Shown in pieces: positions 36,156-46,638 of a DNA stretch of 64,000 bases. The stretch spans positions 372,001-436,000 of the forward strand of contig NZ_CP092109.1 in assembly GCF_025263685.1 (NCBI RefSeq), in the 5' to 3' direction. Made by a program: the position numbers and the translations under genes. Every line of letters begins with the position of its first letter. The first letter of the stretch is position 1. Origin of the DNA: Geoalkalibacter halelectricus (GTDB lineage Bacteria; Desulfobacterota; Desulfuromonadia; Desulfuromonadales; Geoalkalibacteraceae). Below the pieces are notes generated by a model. It worked only from the letters and a program-made list of their open reading frames with translations, was not told the origin of the DNA and did not search any database.

Positions 36156-38516
36156 CTACTCGGTTTTGAGGGACGACACCATATCGATGCGAGCGAGACG
36201 CCGCGCCATCAGCCCCACGGACAGCAGCGCCGCGAGCACCACTCCCGCGGCGGAAAAGGCGTAAATGCTTGGTTCGAGCACGAAAGGCAGGCGAAACATG
36301 TCGGCGCTGATGGCCTGGTTCACCAACCAGGCCAAGCCGCTGCCCAACAACCAGCCTAACGGGATTGCCCCCAGGGTCAAGAGGATGATCTCGCCGACCA
36401 GAATCCAGGCCACCTCGCCGCGGCTAAAGCCCAGCACGCGCAGGGTGGCCAGTTCGCGCTCACGCTCGGCCAGGGTGATGCGTGCATTGTTGTAAACCAC
36501 GGCAAAGGCGATGGATGCCGCCAACAGCAGCAGAATCCCCATGAACATTAACATGGTGCTGTCCAGGTAGTCGCGCAGATGGGCTTCGGCCTGGCTGATC
36601 ATGCCGATCCCGGCGATGCGCGGCATCTCCCAGAGCCGCTCGAAGAGCGCCGCTTCCCGGTGCGCGTCGGTGAGCAGCCAGGCACCGCTCATGGCCGGCC
36701 CCTCGCCCAGCAGGCGATTGAGGGTCCGGCGCTCCATGTAGGCGCTCACCCCAACGGGTTCTTCCACGGTGGCGGCCAGGGTCAGATCCAGGGTGCGCCG
36801 CCGCCCCTCCATGATCTCCACGCGCAGGGTTTCTCCGGGATGCACGCCCAGGTACTCGGCAAGGTAGCTGGTGAGCAGCAGCCCCTCCTCGGGGACCGTC
36901 ACGGGGGCATGGCGCGCGTCGAGCACCTGGCGCAGGCGGGGCCGGCTCTCCAGGCCGTAAATGCTGGTGCGGTATTCGCGCACACCCTTGCGCAGACGCA
37001 CCGGCACACTGCGATAGGGCTCGACGTACAACACCCCCGGCAGCGCCCGCAACTCCGCCAGCGCGCCCTCGGAGGTGGGCTCGGTGAAAATCAAATGCTG
37101 GTCCATGCGCAGCACCTTGCCGTACTGGATTTCCATCAGCCGGGTTACGGAACCGAACTGATAGCTGCCCAGCAGCAGCAAAGCCACGGAGAGCGCGATA
37201 CCGAGCACCGAGAGGCCGGATTTGATCGGATGCCGGGCCAGATTGCGCAGGATGATGCGGCTGGGCTGATCGAGCAGGCGCCGCAGAAGCGCACCCTCAC
37301 ACCGGCCACGGGCAAAGCGCTCCGGGGTGGGCGGACGCATGGCCGAAGCCGGCTGTTGAGCGGCAGCGCCGCGCACCGCCTGCCAGGTTCCCGAAAGGGC
37401 CGCGCCCGCAGCGATGAGCAGCGCCAGGGCGATGACCCGCGGCGCCACCCTGAAGTGCATTTCCGGAAAGCGAAAATATTCGGCATACAACCCGGCCAGG
37501 CCCTCGGCCGCCCAGGCTCCCAGGGTCATGCCGAGCACCGCGCCCAGCACTACGATCACGGCGGTGAACAGCAGATAGTGCAGGGCGATTGCACCCTTGC
37601 CGTAACCAAAGGCCTTGAGGATGGCCACCTGCTGGCGCTGGGTGCGCACCACCCGCGCCATCAGCACGTGGAGCAAAAAGGCCGCCACCCCCAGAAAAAC
37701 CGCCGGCAACAGGGTGCCCATGACACGCAGTTGGGCGATTTCTTCCTTGATGAAAAAATGCGAGGGCTGATCCGCGCGGCCATAGGCCCCGACACTGCCG
37801 TAGGGGGCCAGGAGGTCATCGAGGGCCTCGATCACCCCCCGCTCATCGGCACCGGCCTGCAGGGTCAGAACCACGCTGTTGAAGGCCCCGTCCATGTCGA
37901 AGGCCCGTCCCAGGGCGCGGCGCCCCATCCACAGCACGCCGTAGCGCTCGTAATCGGGCAGCAGATCGGCCGGCCCGACCTGGTAGACAAATTCCGGCGA
38001 CAGCACCACCCCGCTGATGGTGAGGGTCTCAAGCCGCCCGTTGATGATGGCCCGCAGACTGTCGCCCGGGCGCAACCCATGGGCCTCGGCGAGGGGCTCG
38101 CTGATGGCCGCCTGATAGTCATGCCCTGGTTCCGGCAGGCTGCCCGCGCGCACCGCGAGGCGGTTGACCAGGGGCTGACGCCCCTCGGGGACCGACAGCA
38201 CCAGACCGCGCACCGGATCGTCGAAACCGGCAATTTCCAGACGCACCGGCGCCTGCACCCGGGTTTCCACCAGGTTGACCCCGGCAATGCCGCCCAGCAC
38301 CTCGCCCAGGCTCTCCGGGGCGCGCTTGAGTTCGCTGAAAACCTCGGCGAACTGATGGCTCTGATAAAACGCTTGCTGTGCCTGGCGCACCGCATCCAGG
38401 GTGGTCGCGCCGATGATCAGCACCATCACCCCCGCGGCGATCACCACGGCAATGGCGGCGACCTGACCCTTGAAGCCGAGCAGATCGCGCAGCAGCTTGC
38501 GGTGCAGCGCCCTCAC
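36156..38516 (-). CDS. ABC transporter permease with two FtsX domains
   Basis: A 786-residue permease with two repeats of the FtsX/MacB unit. Each has a leading helix, a large periplasmic region, and three helices (about 265-370 and 665-780), plus an extra helix pair near 430. Such proteins work mechanically with an adaptor to expel substrates from the periplasm or outer leaflet. It starts at GTG with a four-base overlap with the ATPase stop (GTGA). The substrate is unknown; the neighbouring His-rich protein and metal transporters raise the possibility of metal-related export. Confidence 0.87.
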   Translation of the reverse strand: MRALHRKLLRDLLGFKGQVAAIAVVIAAGVMVLIIGATTLDAVRQAQQAFYQSHQFAEVFSELKRAPESLGEVLGGIAGVNLVETRVQAPVRLEIAGFDDPVRGLVLSVPEGRQPLVNRLAVRAGSLPEPGHDYQAAISEPLAEAHGLRPGDSLRAIINGRLETLTISGVVLSPEFVYQVGPADLLPDYERYGVLWMGRRALGRAFDMDGAFNSVVLTLQAGADERGVIEALDDLLAPYGSVGAYGRADQPSHFFIKEEIAQLRVMGTLLPAVFLGVAAFLLHVLMARVVRTQRQQVAILKAFGYGKGAIALHYLLFTAVIVVLGAVLGMTLGAWAAEGLAGLYAEYFRFPEMHFRVAPRVIALALLIAAGAALSGTWQAVRGAAAQQPASAMRPPTPERFARGRCEGALLRRLLDQPSRIILRNLARHPIKSGLSVLGIALSVALLLLGSYQFGSVTRLMEIQYGKVLRMDQHLIFTEPTSEGALAELRALPGVLYVEPYRSVPVRLRKGVREYRTSIYGLESRPRLRQVLDARHAPVTVPEEGLLLTSYLAEYLGVHPGETLRVEIMEGRRRTLDLTLAATVEEPVGVSAYMERRTLNRLLGEGPAMSGAWLLTDAHREAALFERLWEMPRIAGIGMISQAEAHLRDYLDSTMLMFMGILLLLAASIAFAVVYNNARITLAERERELATLRVLGFSRGEVAWILVGEIILLTLGAIPLGWLLGSGLAWLVNQAISADMFRLPFVLEPSIYAFSAAGVVLAALLSVGLMARRLARIDMVSSLKTE

Positions 38517-39265
38517 CAGTGCAAATCCCGGGGCGCGGCGCGCTCCTCATTGAGGAGTTCCTCGGCCACCCGCCCATCACTGAGGCGAATTACCCGGTCG
38601 GCCATCTTACCGATGATTTCGTTGTGGGTGATCAGCACGGTGCTGGTGCCCAACTCACGGTTGATGTGCGCGATGACCTCCAAAACCTGCACGCCGGTCC
38701 TGGAATCCAAAGCTCCGGTCGGCTCGTCGCACAACAGAACCGCCGGGCGCTTGGCGATGGCCCGCGCGATGGCCACCCGCTGCTGCTCGCCCCCGGACAA
38801 CTGGGCGGGGAAATGATCCATGCGCTCCTTGAGACCCACCAATTCCAGAGCCTCCTCGGGAGCCATAGGATCGCGGGCGATCTCGGTGACGATGGCGACG
38901 TTCTCGCGCGCCGTAAGACTTGCGATCAGATTGTAGAATTGAAAGACAAACCCGACGTGATGCCGCCGGTAGCTGGTCAACTCCCGCTCATCATCCTGGG
39001 TAAGGGGTCGGTCGCGGTAGTACACCTCTCCCTCGCCCGCCGCATCCAGGCCGCCGAGGATATTGAGCAGCGTCGATTTGCCCGACCCCGAGGCCCCCAA
39101 CAACACCACCAACTCGCCCGAAAACAGCTCCAGATCCACGCCGCGCAGAGCCTGAATGGGCACATCGCCCATGACGTAGGTTTTCGTCAGTCCCCGGCAG
39201 CGCAGCACCGCGGCGTCCCGGGCGCTCGCCTCGGACCGCCGCGCCTGCTCAGTGCTTGTGGTCAT
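38513..39265 (-). CDS. ABC transporter ATPase (LolD/MacB type)
   Basis: A 250-residue ATPase with Walker [14 protein letters not shown] loop, signature [15 protein letters not shown], Walker [14 protein letters not shown] and H-loop STVLITHNE. This sequence class partners FtsX-type permeases. ATG 39265 follows AGGAG and lies within the last 17 bases of the His-rich gene, so the two are translationally coupled. Confidence 0.92.
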   Translation of the reverse strand: MTTSTEQARRSEASARDAAVLRCRGLTKTYVMGDVPIQALRGVDLELFSGELVVLLGASGSGKSTLLNILGGLDAAGEGEVYYRDRPLTQDDERELTSYRRHHVGFVFQFYNLIASLTARENVAIVTEIARDPMAPEEALELVGLKERMDHFPAQLSGGEQQRVAIARAIAKRPAVLLCDEPTGALDSRTGVQVLEVIAHINRELGTSTVLITHNEIIGKMADRVIRLSDGRVAEELLNEERAAPRDLHW

Positions 39266-39515
39266 GGGGCTCCTGATCATGCCCGGGGTGATCGTGCTGA
39301 TGCTTCACCCCCACTCCCGGCGGGTGTTCATGATCGTGGTCGCCGCCCTTGGTCCCGTGGTCATGCTCATGGCTGTGCTCGAATTCATGGGGATGGCTAT
39401 GCTCATGGGTGTGTTGGTGGCTGTGCTCCTGGTCGCCGTGCTTATGCTGGTGTTCGTGCTCGTGCTTGTGCACATGGGTATGTTCATGTTTATGGGGATG
39501 TTTGCCTTCGGCCAT
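39249..39515 (-). CDS. Histidine-rich 88-residue protein (predicted metal-binding)
   Basis: An 88-residue protein of which 32 residues (36 %) are His, mostly as alternating H-x pairs with Lys, Glu, Gln, Ser or Asp. It has no signal peptide or membrane helix. ATG 39515 follows AAGGAG with ideal spacing, and the frame overlaps the ABC ATPase start, so it is a real first gene of the efflux operon. Such tracts bind Ni, Zn or Cu and serve as metal stores or chaperones. The divergent zevAB-like genes support a zinc or nickel link. Confidence 0.8.
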   Translation of the reverse strand: MAEGKHPHKHEHTHVHKHEHEHQHKHGDQEHSHQHTHEHSHPHEFEHSHEHDHGTKGGDHDHEHPPGVGVKHQHDHPGHDQEPHDHKH

Positions 39516-39600
39516 GACCGCACTCCTTTCGTTAAGCATTCGAGGTTTGTTCACCCGGCTGCCAACTCCAAGGGATGGAGCCGCACTGAAAATTACCTAA

Positions 39601-39622
39601 AGTATACCCGGATTGAGGGCAC
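39601..39622 (-). promoter_or_regulatory. Predicted promoter of the His-rich/ABC operon
   Basis: Minus strand: -10 TATACT (39601-39606) with a -35-like CTGACG 16 bp further upstream (extending to about 39628). The leader to the His-rich ATG is about 80 nt. Confidence 0.4.
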
Positions 39623-39654
39623 CGTCAGGAGCGGTGCGCCTCGGGTGCTTCGAG

Positions 39655-39684
39655 TTGCGAAACGACGAGTAGTTTCGTTATACT
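39655..39684 (+). promoter_or_regulatory. Predicted promoter/operator of the zevAB-like genes
   Basis: -35 TTGCGA (39655-39660), 18-bp spacer, -10 TATACT (39679-39684). An inverted repeat CGAAAC-N8-GTTTCG (39658-39677) fills the spacer, the place expected for a repressor. It does not match the Zur or NikR consensus I know. Confidence 0.45.
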
Positions 39685-39737
39685 GCCTCCCCGAAATCGA
39701 TGCACATCACCTCAGGCCCCGTTACCGGTTGGAGTCC

Positions 39738-40343
39738 ATGCCGAAAGTGAAACTTTTTCTTTTCTGGCCTCTGCTGCTGGCGCTATTGGCCATGCCGCGC
39801 CCCGCCGCCGCCCATCCCCATGTGTGGGTGGATTATGCCGTCACCGTGGTTTTCCATGACCAGGGGCTGGCGGGCTTCCATCTGCAATGGACCTTTGATG
39901 AGATGTTCAGCGAGCAGATCCGCGACCTGGCCGGACTGCAGGGCCGCCAGCCCACCCCCGAGCAGACGCGCCTCATCCAGACCGAACTTTTCGACAACCT
40001 GCGCAACTATCGCTACTTTACCCGCATCTGGATCGACGGGCAGGAATTCCGCGTGCAATTCGTCAGGGACTTCCAGGTTCGCTTCACCGACAACCGGGCG
40101 GTGTACGAATTCTTCGTCCCCTGCACGGTAGCGGCCATCACCACCCCGAAACAAATTCGCTTCCTGGCCATGGATCCGGAAATTTTCGTCGACTTCACCT
40201 GGGATGCGCGCCGCCCGGTCGGCATCGAACATCCCCCAAGCCTGCGCGTGACCCACGAACTGCGCGAGGAACCCTCGCTGAGCCTTTTTGGCGGCTTGTT
40301 CGCGCCGCGCGCCCTGCATTTTCAGTTTCAGCGAGCATCATGA
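39738..40343 (+). CDS. DUF1007 periplasmic metal-transport protein (ZevA-like)
   Basis: A 201-residue exported protein with a signal peptide (about 1-24, ending AAA) and then HPHVWVDYAVTVVF, the DUF1007 hallmark with its metal-binding His pair. The FTWDARRPVG end is also conserved. In Haemophilus the DUF1007 protein ZevA and the RcnA-like ZevB together import zinc. Here the stop overlaps the next start (ATGA). It is divergent from the His-rich/ABC operon. Confidence 0.87.
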   Translation: MPKVKLFLFWPLLLALLAMPRPAAAHPHVWVDYAVTVVFHDQGLAGFHLQWTFDEMFSEQIRDLAGLQGRQPTPEQTRLIQTELFDNLRNYRYFTRIWIDGQEFRVQFVRDFQVRFTDNRAVYEFFVPCTVAAITTPKQIRFLAMDPEIFVDFTWDARRPVGIEHPPSLRVTHELREEPSLSLFGGLFAPRALHFQFQRAS

Positions 40344-41281
40344 CCCACAAAACTTTGTTTTTGCTGTTGTTGCTGTGTCTCTGCGCCACCCTGGTTCCCG
40401 GATCGGGCTGGGCGCAAAATCCCTTCCTCGCCCCGGGGAAAACCGCCGCCGAGGAACAGGTTGATGCACGGCCCCAGGCTGCCGCGCCCAACCCGCTGCT
40501 GCTCAGGATCAATGCCGTGCAGCGCGATTTCCGCGAAAGGATGACCGGCTACGCCCGCCAGATCCAGCAAACTCCCGCCGGCGAAACCACCCTGAAGTTT
40601 CTCGCCCTGACCTTCGCCTTCGGCGTGGTTCATGCCCTGGGGCCGGGGCACGGAAAATCCATCATCGGCAGCTACTTTCTCGCGCGCCGGGGGACCCTGG
40701 GCCAGGTTCTGCTGTTCAGCAACCTGATCACCGCTCTGCACGTGCTCTCGGCAACCGTCGTGGTGTTCTCCCTCGCCTGGCTGGGGCGCAACACCAACAT
40801 CTTCGCCTTTCAGGAGATCGAGGGCGGAATGCAAAATCTAAGCTATCTGCTCATCAGCCTCATCGGCATTTTCCTGCTGTTCAAGGCAATCCGCGACCTA
40901 TGGGCTCGGCGTCAGACCGAATCTCCGGCCCTGAACGCCAGCAGCGATCGCGGCAGCATAGCCGCCCTGTCCCTTTCCGCGGGGCTGATTCCCTGTCCAG
41001 GGGCGGCCCTCATCCTGCTGTTCACCCTGAGTCTCGACATCCTCTGGGCCGGGCTGGCAGCCATGCTGGTGCTGGCGATCGGCATGGGGCTGACCAATTC
41101 GCTGGTCGGCCTTCTCACCCTGGGCACGCGCGGCGCGGTGCTGCGCCTGAGCGCCGCCTCACCCAAGGCCTATCGCCTCACCTATTCTCTGTTCGCCTTG
41201 GGCGGTGCGCTGTTCATCGTCTTTCTCGGCACCTCCCTGTTGCTGGGCAATCTGGCCGCCACGGGGGCACGCCCATTCTAG
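40340..41281 (+). CDS. NicO/RcnA-family metal transporter (ZevB-like)
   Basis: A 313-residue protein with a signal-like N-terminal helix, a periplasmic stretch (about 26-85) and six membrane helices. The metal motif HALGPGHGKS (about 98-107) is characteristic of the NiCoT/RcnA/NicO superfamily, followed by ITALHVLSA and GLIPCPGAALIL. With the DUF1007 partner it most resembles ZevAB zinc uptake; Ni or Co is possible. The cytoplasmic loop lacks the His tract seen in RcnA; a His-rich protein is encoded separately next door. Confidence 0.86.
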   Translation: MTHKTLFLLLLLCLCATLVPGSGWAQNPFLAPGKTAAEEQVDARPQAAAPNPLLLRINAVQRDFRERMTGYARQIQQTPAGETTLKFLALTFAFGVVHALGPGHGKSIIGSYFLARRGTLGQVLLFSNLITALHVLSATVVVFSLAWLGRNTNIFAFQEIEGGMQNLSYLLISLIGIFLLFKAIRDLWARRQTESPALNASSDRGSIAALSLSAGLIPCPGAALILLFTLSLDILWAGLAAMLVLAIGMGLTNSLVGLLTLGTRGAVLRLSAASPKAYRLTYSLFALGGALFIVFLGTSLLLGNLAATGARPF

Positions 41282-41444
41282 GAGGCTGTCGGACTATCCG
41301 AGCCGCAGCGAAAATTTGGATGTTTGAGTCCGGATTTTGGCTCCTTTGAGAGTGCATAGCCGTAGCTACGTGCCGAAAAGGAGCAGGAATCCGGGCCAAA
41401 CAGCCGGATTTGCAGCCGGCTCATGGATAGTCCGACAGCCTCCT
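41280..41444. mobile_element. 165-bp miniature inverted-repeat element, copy 1
   Basis: The ends are the 20-bp inverted repeats AGGAGGCTGTCGGACTATCC (41280-41299) and its complement (41425-41444). The interior is also largely self-complementary, so the whole unit folds as one hairpin. It has no open frame. A copy about 96 % identical (six differences, no gaps by eye) lies at 51407-51571. The left end overlaps the stop codon of the RcnA-like gene. A TA at the left border fits insertion by an IS630/mariner-type transposase. Confidence 0.85.
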
Positions 41445-41578
41445 GGGATGGCTGTCGAAATCGGCTCTCCTTAACCCCCGGGATCTGTTAAACTGCATGA
41501 CGACAAGCCCCGAAAAGCCCTACAGGCGCCGCCGGGACTGCGATTGAGCCGCTGATTTTTCCTCCTTGAAAGGCAAAC

Positions 41579-43624
41579 ATGCAAGACGCCGAGATGTCCA
41601 GGGAACAGCTTCAAGCCGCGCTGGCCGAAGCCCGCCGCGAAATCGCCCGCCTCAAGAACGAGCTGGCCGGGCACCTTCAGGCCGCGGAGAACTTACGCAC
41701 CAGCGAGGAAACCTTCCGGCTGCTGGTGGAAAACACCAACGATCTGGTGGTCAAGGTCGACCCGGAGGGACGATTTCAGTTCGTCAGCCCATCCTACTGC
41801 GCTCTGTTCGGCAAAACCGAAGAGCAACTGCTCAACGAGCGCTTCATGCCCCTGGTTCATGAGGAGGATCGCGAATCCACGCGCAAGGCCATGGAGGATC
41901 TGTATCAGCCTCCCTATTCGGTGTATCTGGAACAGCGTGCCTTGACCAAGAACGGCTGGCGCTGGCTGGCCTGGTCGGACAAGGCGATCGTCGACGAACA
42001 GGGCGAGGTTCGCGCCATCGTCGGGGTCGGTCGCGACATCACCGAACGCAAACTCCTGGAGGAATCGGAATGGCAAACCCGCCGCCTGTTGCGCAATGTT
42101 TTGGATACGGTGCCGGTGCGGGTTTTCTGGAAGGATCTGGAGGGACGCTACCTGGGCTGCAACCTGCCCTTCGCCCAGGATGCCGGACTCGAATCACCCG
42201 AGCAGATCATCGGCAAGTGTGATTACGACCTCTCCTGGATCGATCAGGCCGAACTCTATCGCACCGACGACCGCCAGGTCATGGAGAGCGGCATCGCCAA
42301 ACTGGCCTACGAAGAACCGCAAACCACCCCTGCGGGCAACCGGATTTGGCTGCGCACCAGCAAAGTCCCCCTGCGCGATGCGGCGGGGAAAATTTTCGGC
42401 GTTCTCGGCACCTACGAAGACATCACCGACCACAAGCGCGACCAGCAACGACTTATCGCGGCCAAGGAGCAGGCCGATGCCGCCAACCGCGCCAAGTCCG
42501 AATTTCTCGCCAACATGAGCCATGAGATCCGCACGCCCCTCAACGGCATCATGGGCACCTTGTATTATCTGCAAACCACCTCCCTGAATTCCGACCAGAA
42601 ACAATTCATCGACATGGCCATGACTTCGGCCGGCCGCCTGACCCGGCTACTCGCCGATATCCTGGACATCTCGCGCATTGAAGCGGGCAAGCTGGAAATC
42701 ATCGACGGCGAGTTCGACCTTCAAGGCCTAAGCGACGGCGTCGCCGAACTCTTCGCCGTCACCGCGCGGGCCAAGGGCATCGCCCTGAACTGCGCCTTGC
42801 ATCCCGGAACCCCCCAGTTTCTGCGCGGCGACGAGGCGCGTCTGCGGCAAATCCTCTTCAACCTGGTCGGCAATGCGCTTAAATTCACCGACCGCGGCCG
42901 GGTCGACCTGGAGATCAGCCCCCTGGAGCCGTGTCGGCGCGGCCAATGGCGCCTGCTGTTCGAGGTTTCGGATACCGGGATCGGCATCCCCGAGGAGCGC
43001 CTGCACACCCTCTTCGAACCCTTTTCCCAAGGCGGATTCGACCCGCTGCGCAATGATCAGGGCGTGGGCCTGGGCCTCTCCATCGTCCGGCGCATCGTCG
43101 ATCTGATGGGGGGCACCCTGGCCCTGGAAAGCCGGCTCGGCCAGGGTACCCGGGTGGGGGTGGAGCTGCCCTTCAAGGCCATCCCCGCTCTGGAGCCGCT
43201 GCACGAATCCCGGCAGGCCGTCGACTCTGGCGACGACGGCCAGAGCCTCAACCTGTTGCTGGCCGAGGACAATCCCGTCAACCGGCTGGCTCTGCAAAGG
43301 CTCCTGGAGGGCGCCGGGCACAACGTGGTGCCGGCTGAAAACGGTCGGCGCGTCCTGGAACTGCTAGCCACGCAGGATTTCGACTGCATCCTCATGGATG
43401 TCCAGATGCCGATCATGAACGGCGTGGAAGCCACCCATGCCATTCGCGCCGCCACGCACCTGGGCGAAAAACGCGCGGTGCCCATTATTGCCCTGACCGC
43501 CTACGCCATGGTCGGGGACCGCGAGCGTCTTTTGTCGGCCGGCATGAATGCCTATCTGGCCAAGCCGGTGGATTTTCAGGAGCTCAAAAACGTCTTGGCC
43601 GCCGTGGTCACGGGCACCCGGTGA
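41579..43624 (+). CDS. Hybrid sensor histidine kinase with two PAS domains and a receiver
   Basis: A 681-residue soluble hybrid kinase. A short coiled coil (1-40) is followed by PAS 1 (about 45-165), PAS 2 (about 170-290), and HisKA with [20 protein letters not shown] (about 309-328). The ATPase domain has [18 protein letters not shown] and [11 protein letters not shown]-terminal receiver has its acceptor Asp in [13 protein letters not shown] and Lys in AYLAKPVD. No transmitter target is adjacent. The 130 bases before it hold the end of the MITE and no clear promoter. Confidence 0.92.
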   Translation: MQDAEMSREQLQAALAEARREIARLKNELAGHLQAAENLRTSEETFRLLVENTNDLVVKVDPEGRFQFVSPSYCALFGKTEEQLLNERFMPLVHEEDRESTRKAMEDLYQPPYSVYLEQRALTKNGWRWLAWSDKAIVDEQGEVRAIVGVGRDITERKLLEESEWQTRRLLRNVLDTVPVRVFWKDLEGRYLGCNLPFAQDAGLESPEQIIGKCDYDLSWIDQAELYRTDDRQVMESGIAKLAYEEPQTTPAGNRIWLRTSKVPLRDAAGKIFGVLGTYEDITDHKRDQQRLIAAKEQADAANRAKSEFLANMSHEIRTPLNGIMGTLYYLQTTSLNSDQKQFIDMAMTSAGRLTRLLADILDISRIEAGKLEIIDGEFDLQGLSDGVAELFAVTARAKGIALNCALHPGTPQFLRGDEARLRQILFNLVGNALKFTDRGRVDLEISPLEPCRRGQWRLLFEVSDTGIGIPEERLHTLFEPFSQGGFDPLRNDQGVGLGLSIVRRIVDLMGGTLALESRLGQGTRVGVELPFKAIPALEPLHESRQAVDSGDDGQSLNLLLAEDNPVNRLALQRLLEGAGHNVVPAENGRRVLELLATQDFDCILMDVQMPIMNGVEATHAIRAATHLGEKRAVPIIALTAYAMVGDRERLLSAGMNAYLAKPVDFQELKNVLAAVVTGTR

Positions 43625-43690
43625 TGCGCTGCCCGCGCGCCGCGATTTCGGCCGTTCTTCCATCTCAACGCAGCGGGAGAAGCCTACGCC

Positions 43691-44158
43691 ATGGTTGCCT
43701 TCAAATCTGAAACGAAAATTTCCGAACTGATCCTGCAAATCCGCTATTTCGGCACCCTGCGCTTTGCCATGATCACCGTGTTCATGGTCGCCACCGGCGG
43801 ACTCATGGCCGCCTTCATCGGTCTGCAGGCCGGCGGCGGGCGCTTGGTGGTGGTCCTGTGCGGATTCCTTCTGGCCGTGGGGTTCGGGATGTTGCAGAGC
43901 AATCTCGGCGCCGTTCACCAAGACTGCATCGATCACCTCAAGACCCTGGTCGGGGCAAACGAGGCCGGGGACGATGGGGGTGGGCAGAGGCACGACGAGG
44001 CCTTCGTCGATCTGTTGTTCGGCGGAAAATATTTCAGATCCTGGGAAGCTTTCAGAAAACTGAAATTCTCCGGGCCGGTCAGCACCCTGGTTCTGGCCCT
44101 GCACCTTCTGGTCATGGTGCTCTGGTTCGGCTTCGCCCTGACGGCCGCGTGCCGCTGA
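43691..44158 (+). CDS. Uncharacterised small membrane protein
   Basis: A 155-residue protein with two adjacent membrane helices (about 25-46 and 50-72), a soluble region with Asp/Gly-rich stretch (about 75-125), and a C-terminal helix (about 130-153). I do not recognise a family. It starts 66 bases after the hybrid kinase in the same direction and converges on the RimK-like ligase gene. Codon use looks like its neighbours. Confidence 0.7.
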   Translation: MVAFKSETKISELILQIRYFGTLRFAMITVFMVATGGLMAAFIGLQAGGGRLVVVLCGFLLAVGFGMLQSNLGAVHQDCIDHLKTLVGANEAGDDGGGQRHDEAFVDLLFGGKYFRSWEAFRKLKFSGPVSTLVLALHLLVMVLWFGFALTAACR

Positions 44159-44179
44159 GGAGGGGGATTGCGGTCGGCG

Positions 44180-45124
44180 TCAGCCGCTAAAGGTTTCCAT
44201 GGCGTAGCGCACCCGCGCCTCGGGCTCGGGCCGCAGCCCCGCGAGGGACTCGATGTGCTCCAGGCGCGGCAGGATGCCCTGGTTGTTGGCGATCTGGATG
44301 GCAAGCCCGGGGCGGGCGTTGAGTTCGAGGAGAAGAGGGCCGCGGGAGCGGTCGATGACGATGTCGGTGCCCATGTAGCCAAGTCCCGTCATTTCGTAGC
44401 AGCGCGCCGCCAGCACCAAGATGCTCGGCCAGTCGGGCACGTGGATGTCCTTGAGTTTTTGTCCCGTGTCGGGATGCACCTGAACCGGCCGGTGGAACTG
44501 CACGGCGTTCAGGCAGCGCCCGGTGGCGATATCCAGGCCCACGCCGACCGCGCCCTGGTGCAAATTGGCCTTGCCGTCCGAGGCGTGGGTGGCCAGGCGC
44601 AGCATGGCCATCACCGGGTAGCCCCGAAAGACAATGACGCGCAGGTCCGGAATGCCCTCGTGGGAATAGCCCTGGAAGCAGTCGTCGAGCTCGATGAGAT
44701 CCTCGACGATGGCCACGTCGGGAACGCCGGAGAGAGAGTAGAGCCCGGCCAGGATGTTGGAGAGGTGGCGGCGCAGGTCGTCGAGACCCAGGCAGTTGCC
44801 CGAAGGCTTGACGAAGGTGTCCCCCGAGCGCTCGCTGACAATGAGAATTCCCTTGCCCCCCGAGCCCTTGGCGGGCTTGACCGCGAACCCCTGTAATCCC
44901 TCCAGGCGCCCTTCGATGTGGCGCACCTCGTGCTGGTGGCGAACGACGAAGTGTAATTGGGCCACCGGCACGGCATACTGATTCGCCAGGATTTTGGTCT
45001 TGAGCTTGTCGTCGACCAGTGGATAGAGCCGACGCTCATTGTAGCGCCCGATAAAATCAAGGTTGCGGCGATTCATCCCTTGAATGCCGAGGTTTTGAAG
45101 CCTCGCCGGGCTGATCCATTTCAT
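44180..45124 (-). CDS. RimK-related ATP-grasp ligase (alpha-L-glutamate ligase-like)
   Basis: A 314-residue ATP-grasp protein of the RimK-related type found with the two genes upstream. The ATP lysine is in FAVKPAKGSGGKGILIV, and the metal site is GPLLLELNARPGLAIQIAN. It would ligate an amino acid, probably glutamate, to a protein or peptide. Its ATGA start overlaps the stop of the 7TM gene. This trio (ligase, 7TM transglutaminase-like protein, pepsin-like protease) is a recognised conserved neighbourhood of unknown biological role. Confidence 0.87.
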   Translation of the reverse strand: MKWISPARLQNLGIQGMNRRNLDFIGRYNERRLYPLVDDKLKTKILANQYAVPVAQLHFVVRHQHEVRHIEGRLEGLQGFAVKPAKGSGGKGILIVSERSGDTFVKPSGNCLGLDDLRRHLSNILAGLYSLSGVPDVAIVEDLIELDDCFQGYSHEGIPDLRVIVFRGYPVMAMLRLATHASDGKANLHQGAVGVGLDIATGRCLNAVQFHRPVQVHPDTGQKLKDIHVPDWPSILVLAARCYEMTGLGYMGTDIVIDRSRGPLLLELNARPGLAIQIANNQGILPRLEHIESLAGLRPEPEARVRYAMETFSG

Positions 45125-46638
45125 GGCGCATGGTCCTCGAAGGCGCGAAAGCGCCAGAGTTCGGTCAAGCGATAGCCGCCATACTGGCCGACCAGCAGAA
45201 TCAAGGCCAGGGGAATCAGGTTCAACTCGGGGAAATTAAAACTGAGGTGGTTGATCAGGGGCCATTTCATGAGGGCATAAGCGAACACCGCCACGATCAG
45301 GCTGCCGCCCCCCTGGATCAAGACCTCGCGATAGCCCTCTTCCTCCCACAGAATCGACATCCGCTCAATGGTCCAGGCAATGATGATCATGGGAAAGAAG
45401 GTAATGGTCATGCCGGTGTTGAGGCCGATACGGTAGCCCAGGACGCTGAAAAAACAGATGATGAAAACGACCACCACCACCAAAACGGCAATCCGCGCCA
45501 CCAGCAGCAGGTTGAGACGCGAGAGATAGGCGCGGATCAACAGACCCAGGGCGACGATCGCGACGAAACTCACCAGCCCCGGCAGCAGGGAAGTCTGGAT
45601 AAAAGCCAGCGCGATGAGGATGGGCATGAACGTGCCCGAAGTGCGCAAGCCGACAAGGATGCGCATGAACACCACGACCAGGGCTGCCACGGGCAACAGC
45701 AGCAGCATCTTGAACATGCTCTGCTCTTCAATGGGCAGATGCTGAATGTCGAAAAAGGCAAAACCGGTAGGGCTCATCTGGGCCCTGGCCAGCTCCAGGG
45801 CGGGAACCGTCTGCTCAATCATGGAAAAGCTCACCCCTGAGCGGCTCCCGCCTTCTACATCAAGCAACCCCCTGCCGCCCTGATACCAGAGCAGCAAATT
45901 TCTCGGAAGTTCCTGGCTGCCGGTCGCCGGATCGAACAACACCCAGCGCTCCCGGCTGTAGACCTCGATCAGGGGCACCAGTTGCTGGCGCCGGCGCGCA
46001 TCCTCCAGAACCAATCCCCGCGACAACCGGGTGGGAACTCCCGCCTGGCGCAGCAGCATGTCCAGCGCCTCGACCAAGGAATGCGTGGAGAGCAGCAAAG
46101 CGGCATTCTGTCCCGGATCGGCGGCGGTCAGAAGCTTGATCAACTCGCGCGCAAGGCTCTCCGGGGTGCTCGAAGTCGCCAGAGCCCTGGCCAGCAGATG
46201 GTCGGCGGCCGTGGCTTGCGGCTCGTCCCAGAACACCCCGGCGGGCGGCGGAGGTGGATCGGCGGAATCCTCTCCCGAACGCTCAACGGCGACGACCTGG
46301 GCCTTGTAATAAAGAGTCTGGGGCCCTGAGGCCGAGCGGATGGTCCATTCACCCCGCCGATCGCCGTTGCTCTCGATGATGGAAAACCCATAACCGGGCG
46401 AAGCGGCCTGCTCCATGATCACCCGAAAACCCGGGGGCGAATCGGGGATATCGAGGCTGACGGTGACTTCACCGCCCTCGGCATGAAAATCGACCCTGGC
46501 CTCCACCAGCCACAGGCTACGCTGCTGTCCGGGGAAAAAGGGGATATCCAACCGCGCATGGCGCAGTACCGCCAGACTGCAGGCGATGATCACCAACACC
46601 AGGGCGATCAGGTAGACAGGCGTGCGCGACATTTTCAT
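45121..46638 (-). CDS. Inactive transglutaminase-like protein fused to seven membrane helices
   Basis: A 505-residue inner-membrane protein. It has an N-terminal anchor (about 7-25), a periplasmic transglutaminase-like region (about 40-270) without an evident Cys-His-Asp triad, and about seven helices (about 300-495) rich in VVVFIICFF-type segments. In this family the periplasmic domain is thought to bind peptides rather than cleave or crosslink them. It overlaps both neighbours by four bases (ATGA), showing a tight operon. Confidence 0.85.
   Translation of the reverse strand: MKMSRTPVYLIALVLVIIACSLAVLRHARLDIPFFPGQQRSLWLVEARVDFHAEGGEVTVSLDIPDSPPGFRVIMEQAASPGYGFSIIESNGDRRGEWTIRSASGPQTLYYKAQVVAVERSGEDSADPPPPPAGVFWDEPQATAADHLLARALATSSTPESLARELIKLLTAADPGQNAALLLSTHSLVEALDMLLRQAGVPTRLSRGLVLEDARRRQQLVPLIEVYSRERWVLFDPATGSQELPRNLLLWYQGGRGLLDVEGGSRSGVSFSMIEQTVPALELARAQMSPTGFAFFDIQHLPIEEQSMFKMLLLLPVAALVVVFMRILVGLRTSGTFMPILIALAFIQTSLLPGLVSFVAIVALGLLIRAYLSRLNLLLVARIAVLVVVVVFIICFFSVLGYRIGLNTGMTITFFPMIIIAWTIERMSILWEEEGYREVLIQGGGSLIVAVFAYALMKWPLINHLSFNFPELNLIPLALILLVGQYGGYRLTELWRFRAFEDHAP

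Noticed and set aside
41280-41444. Coding sequence or a terminator in the 165-bp element after the RcnA-like gene
   Set aside because: A near-identical copy exists 10 kb away with terminal inverted repeats, so it is a repeat element; it has no T-run after the outer stem.
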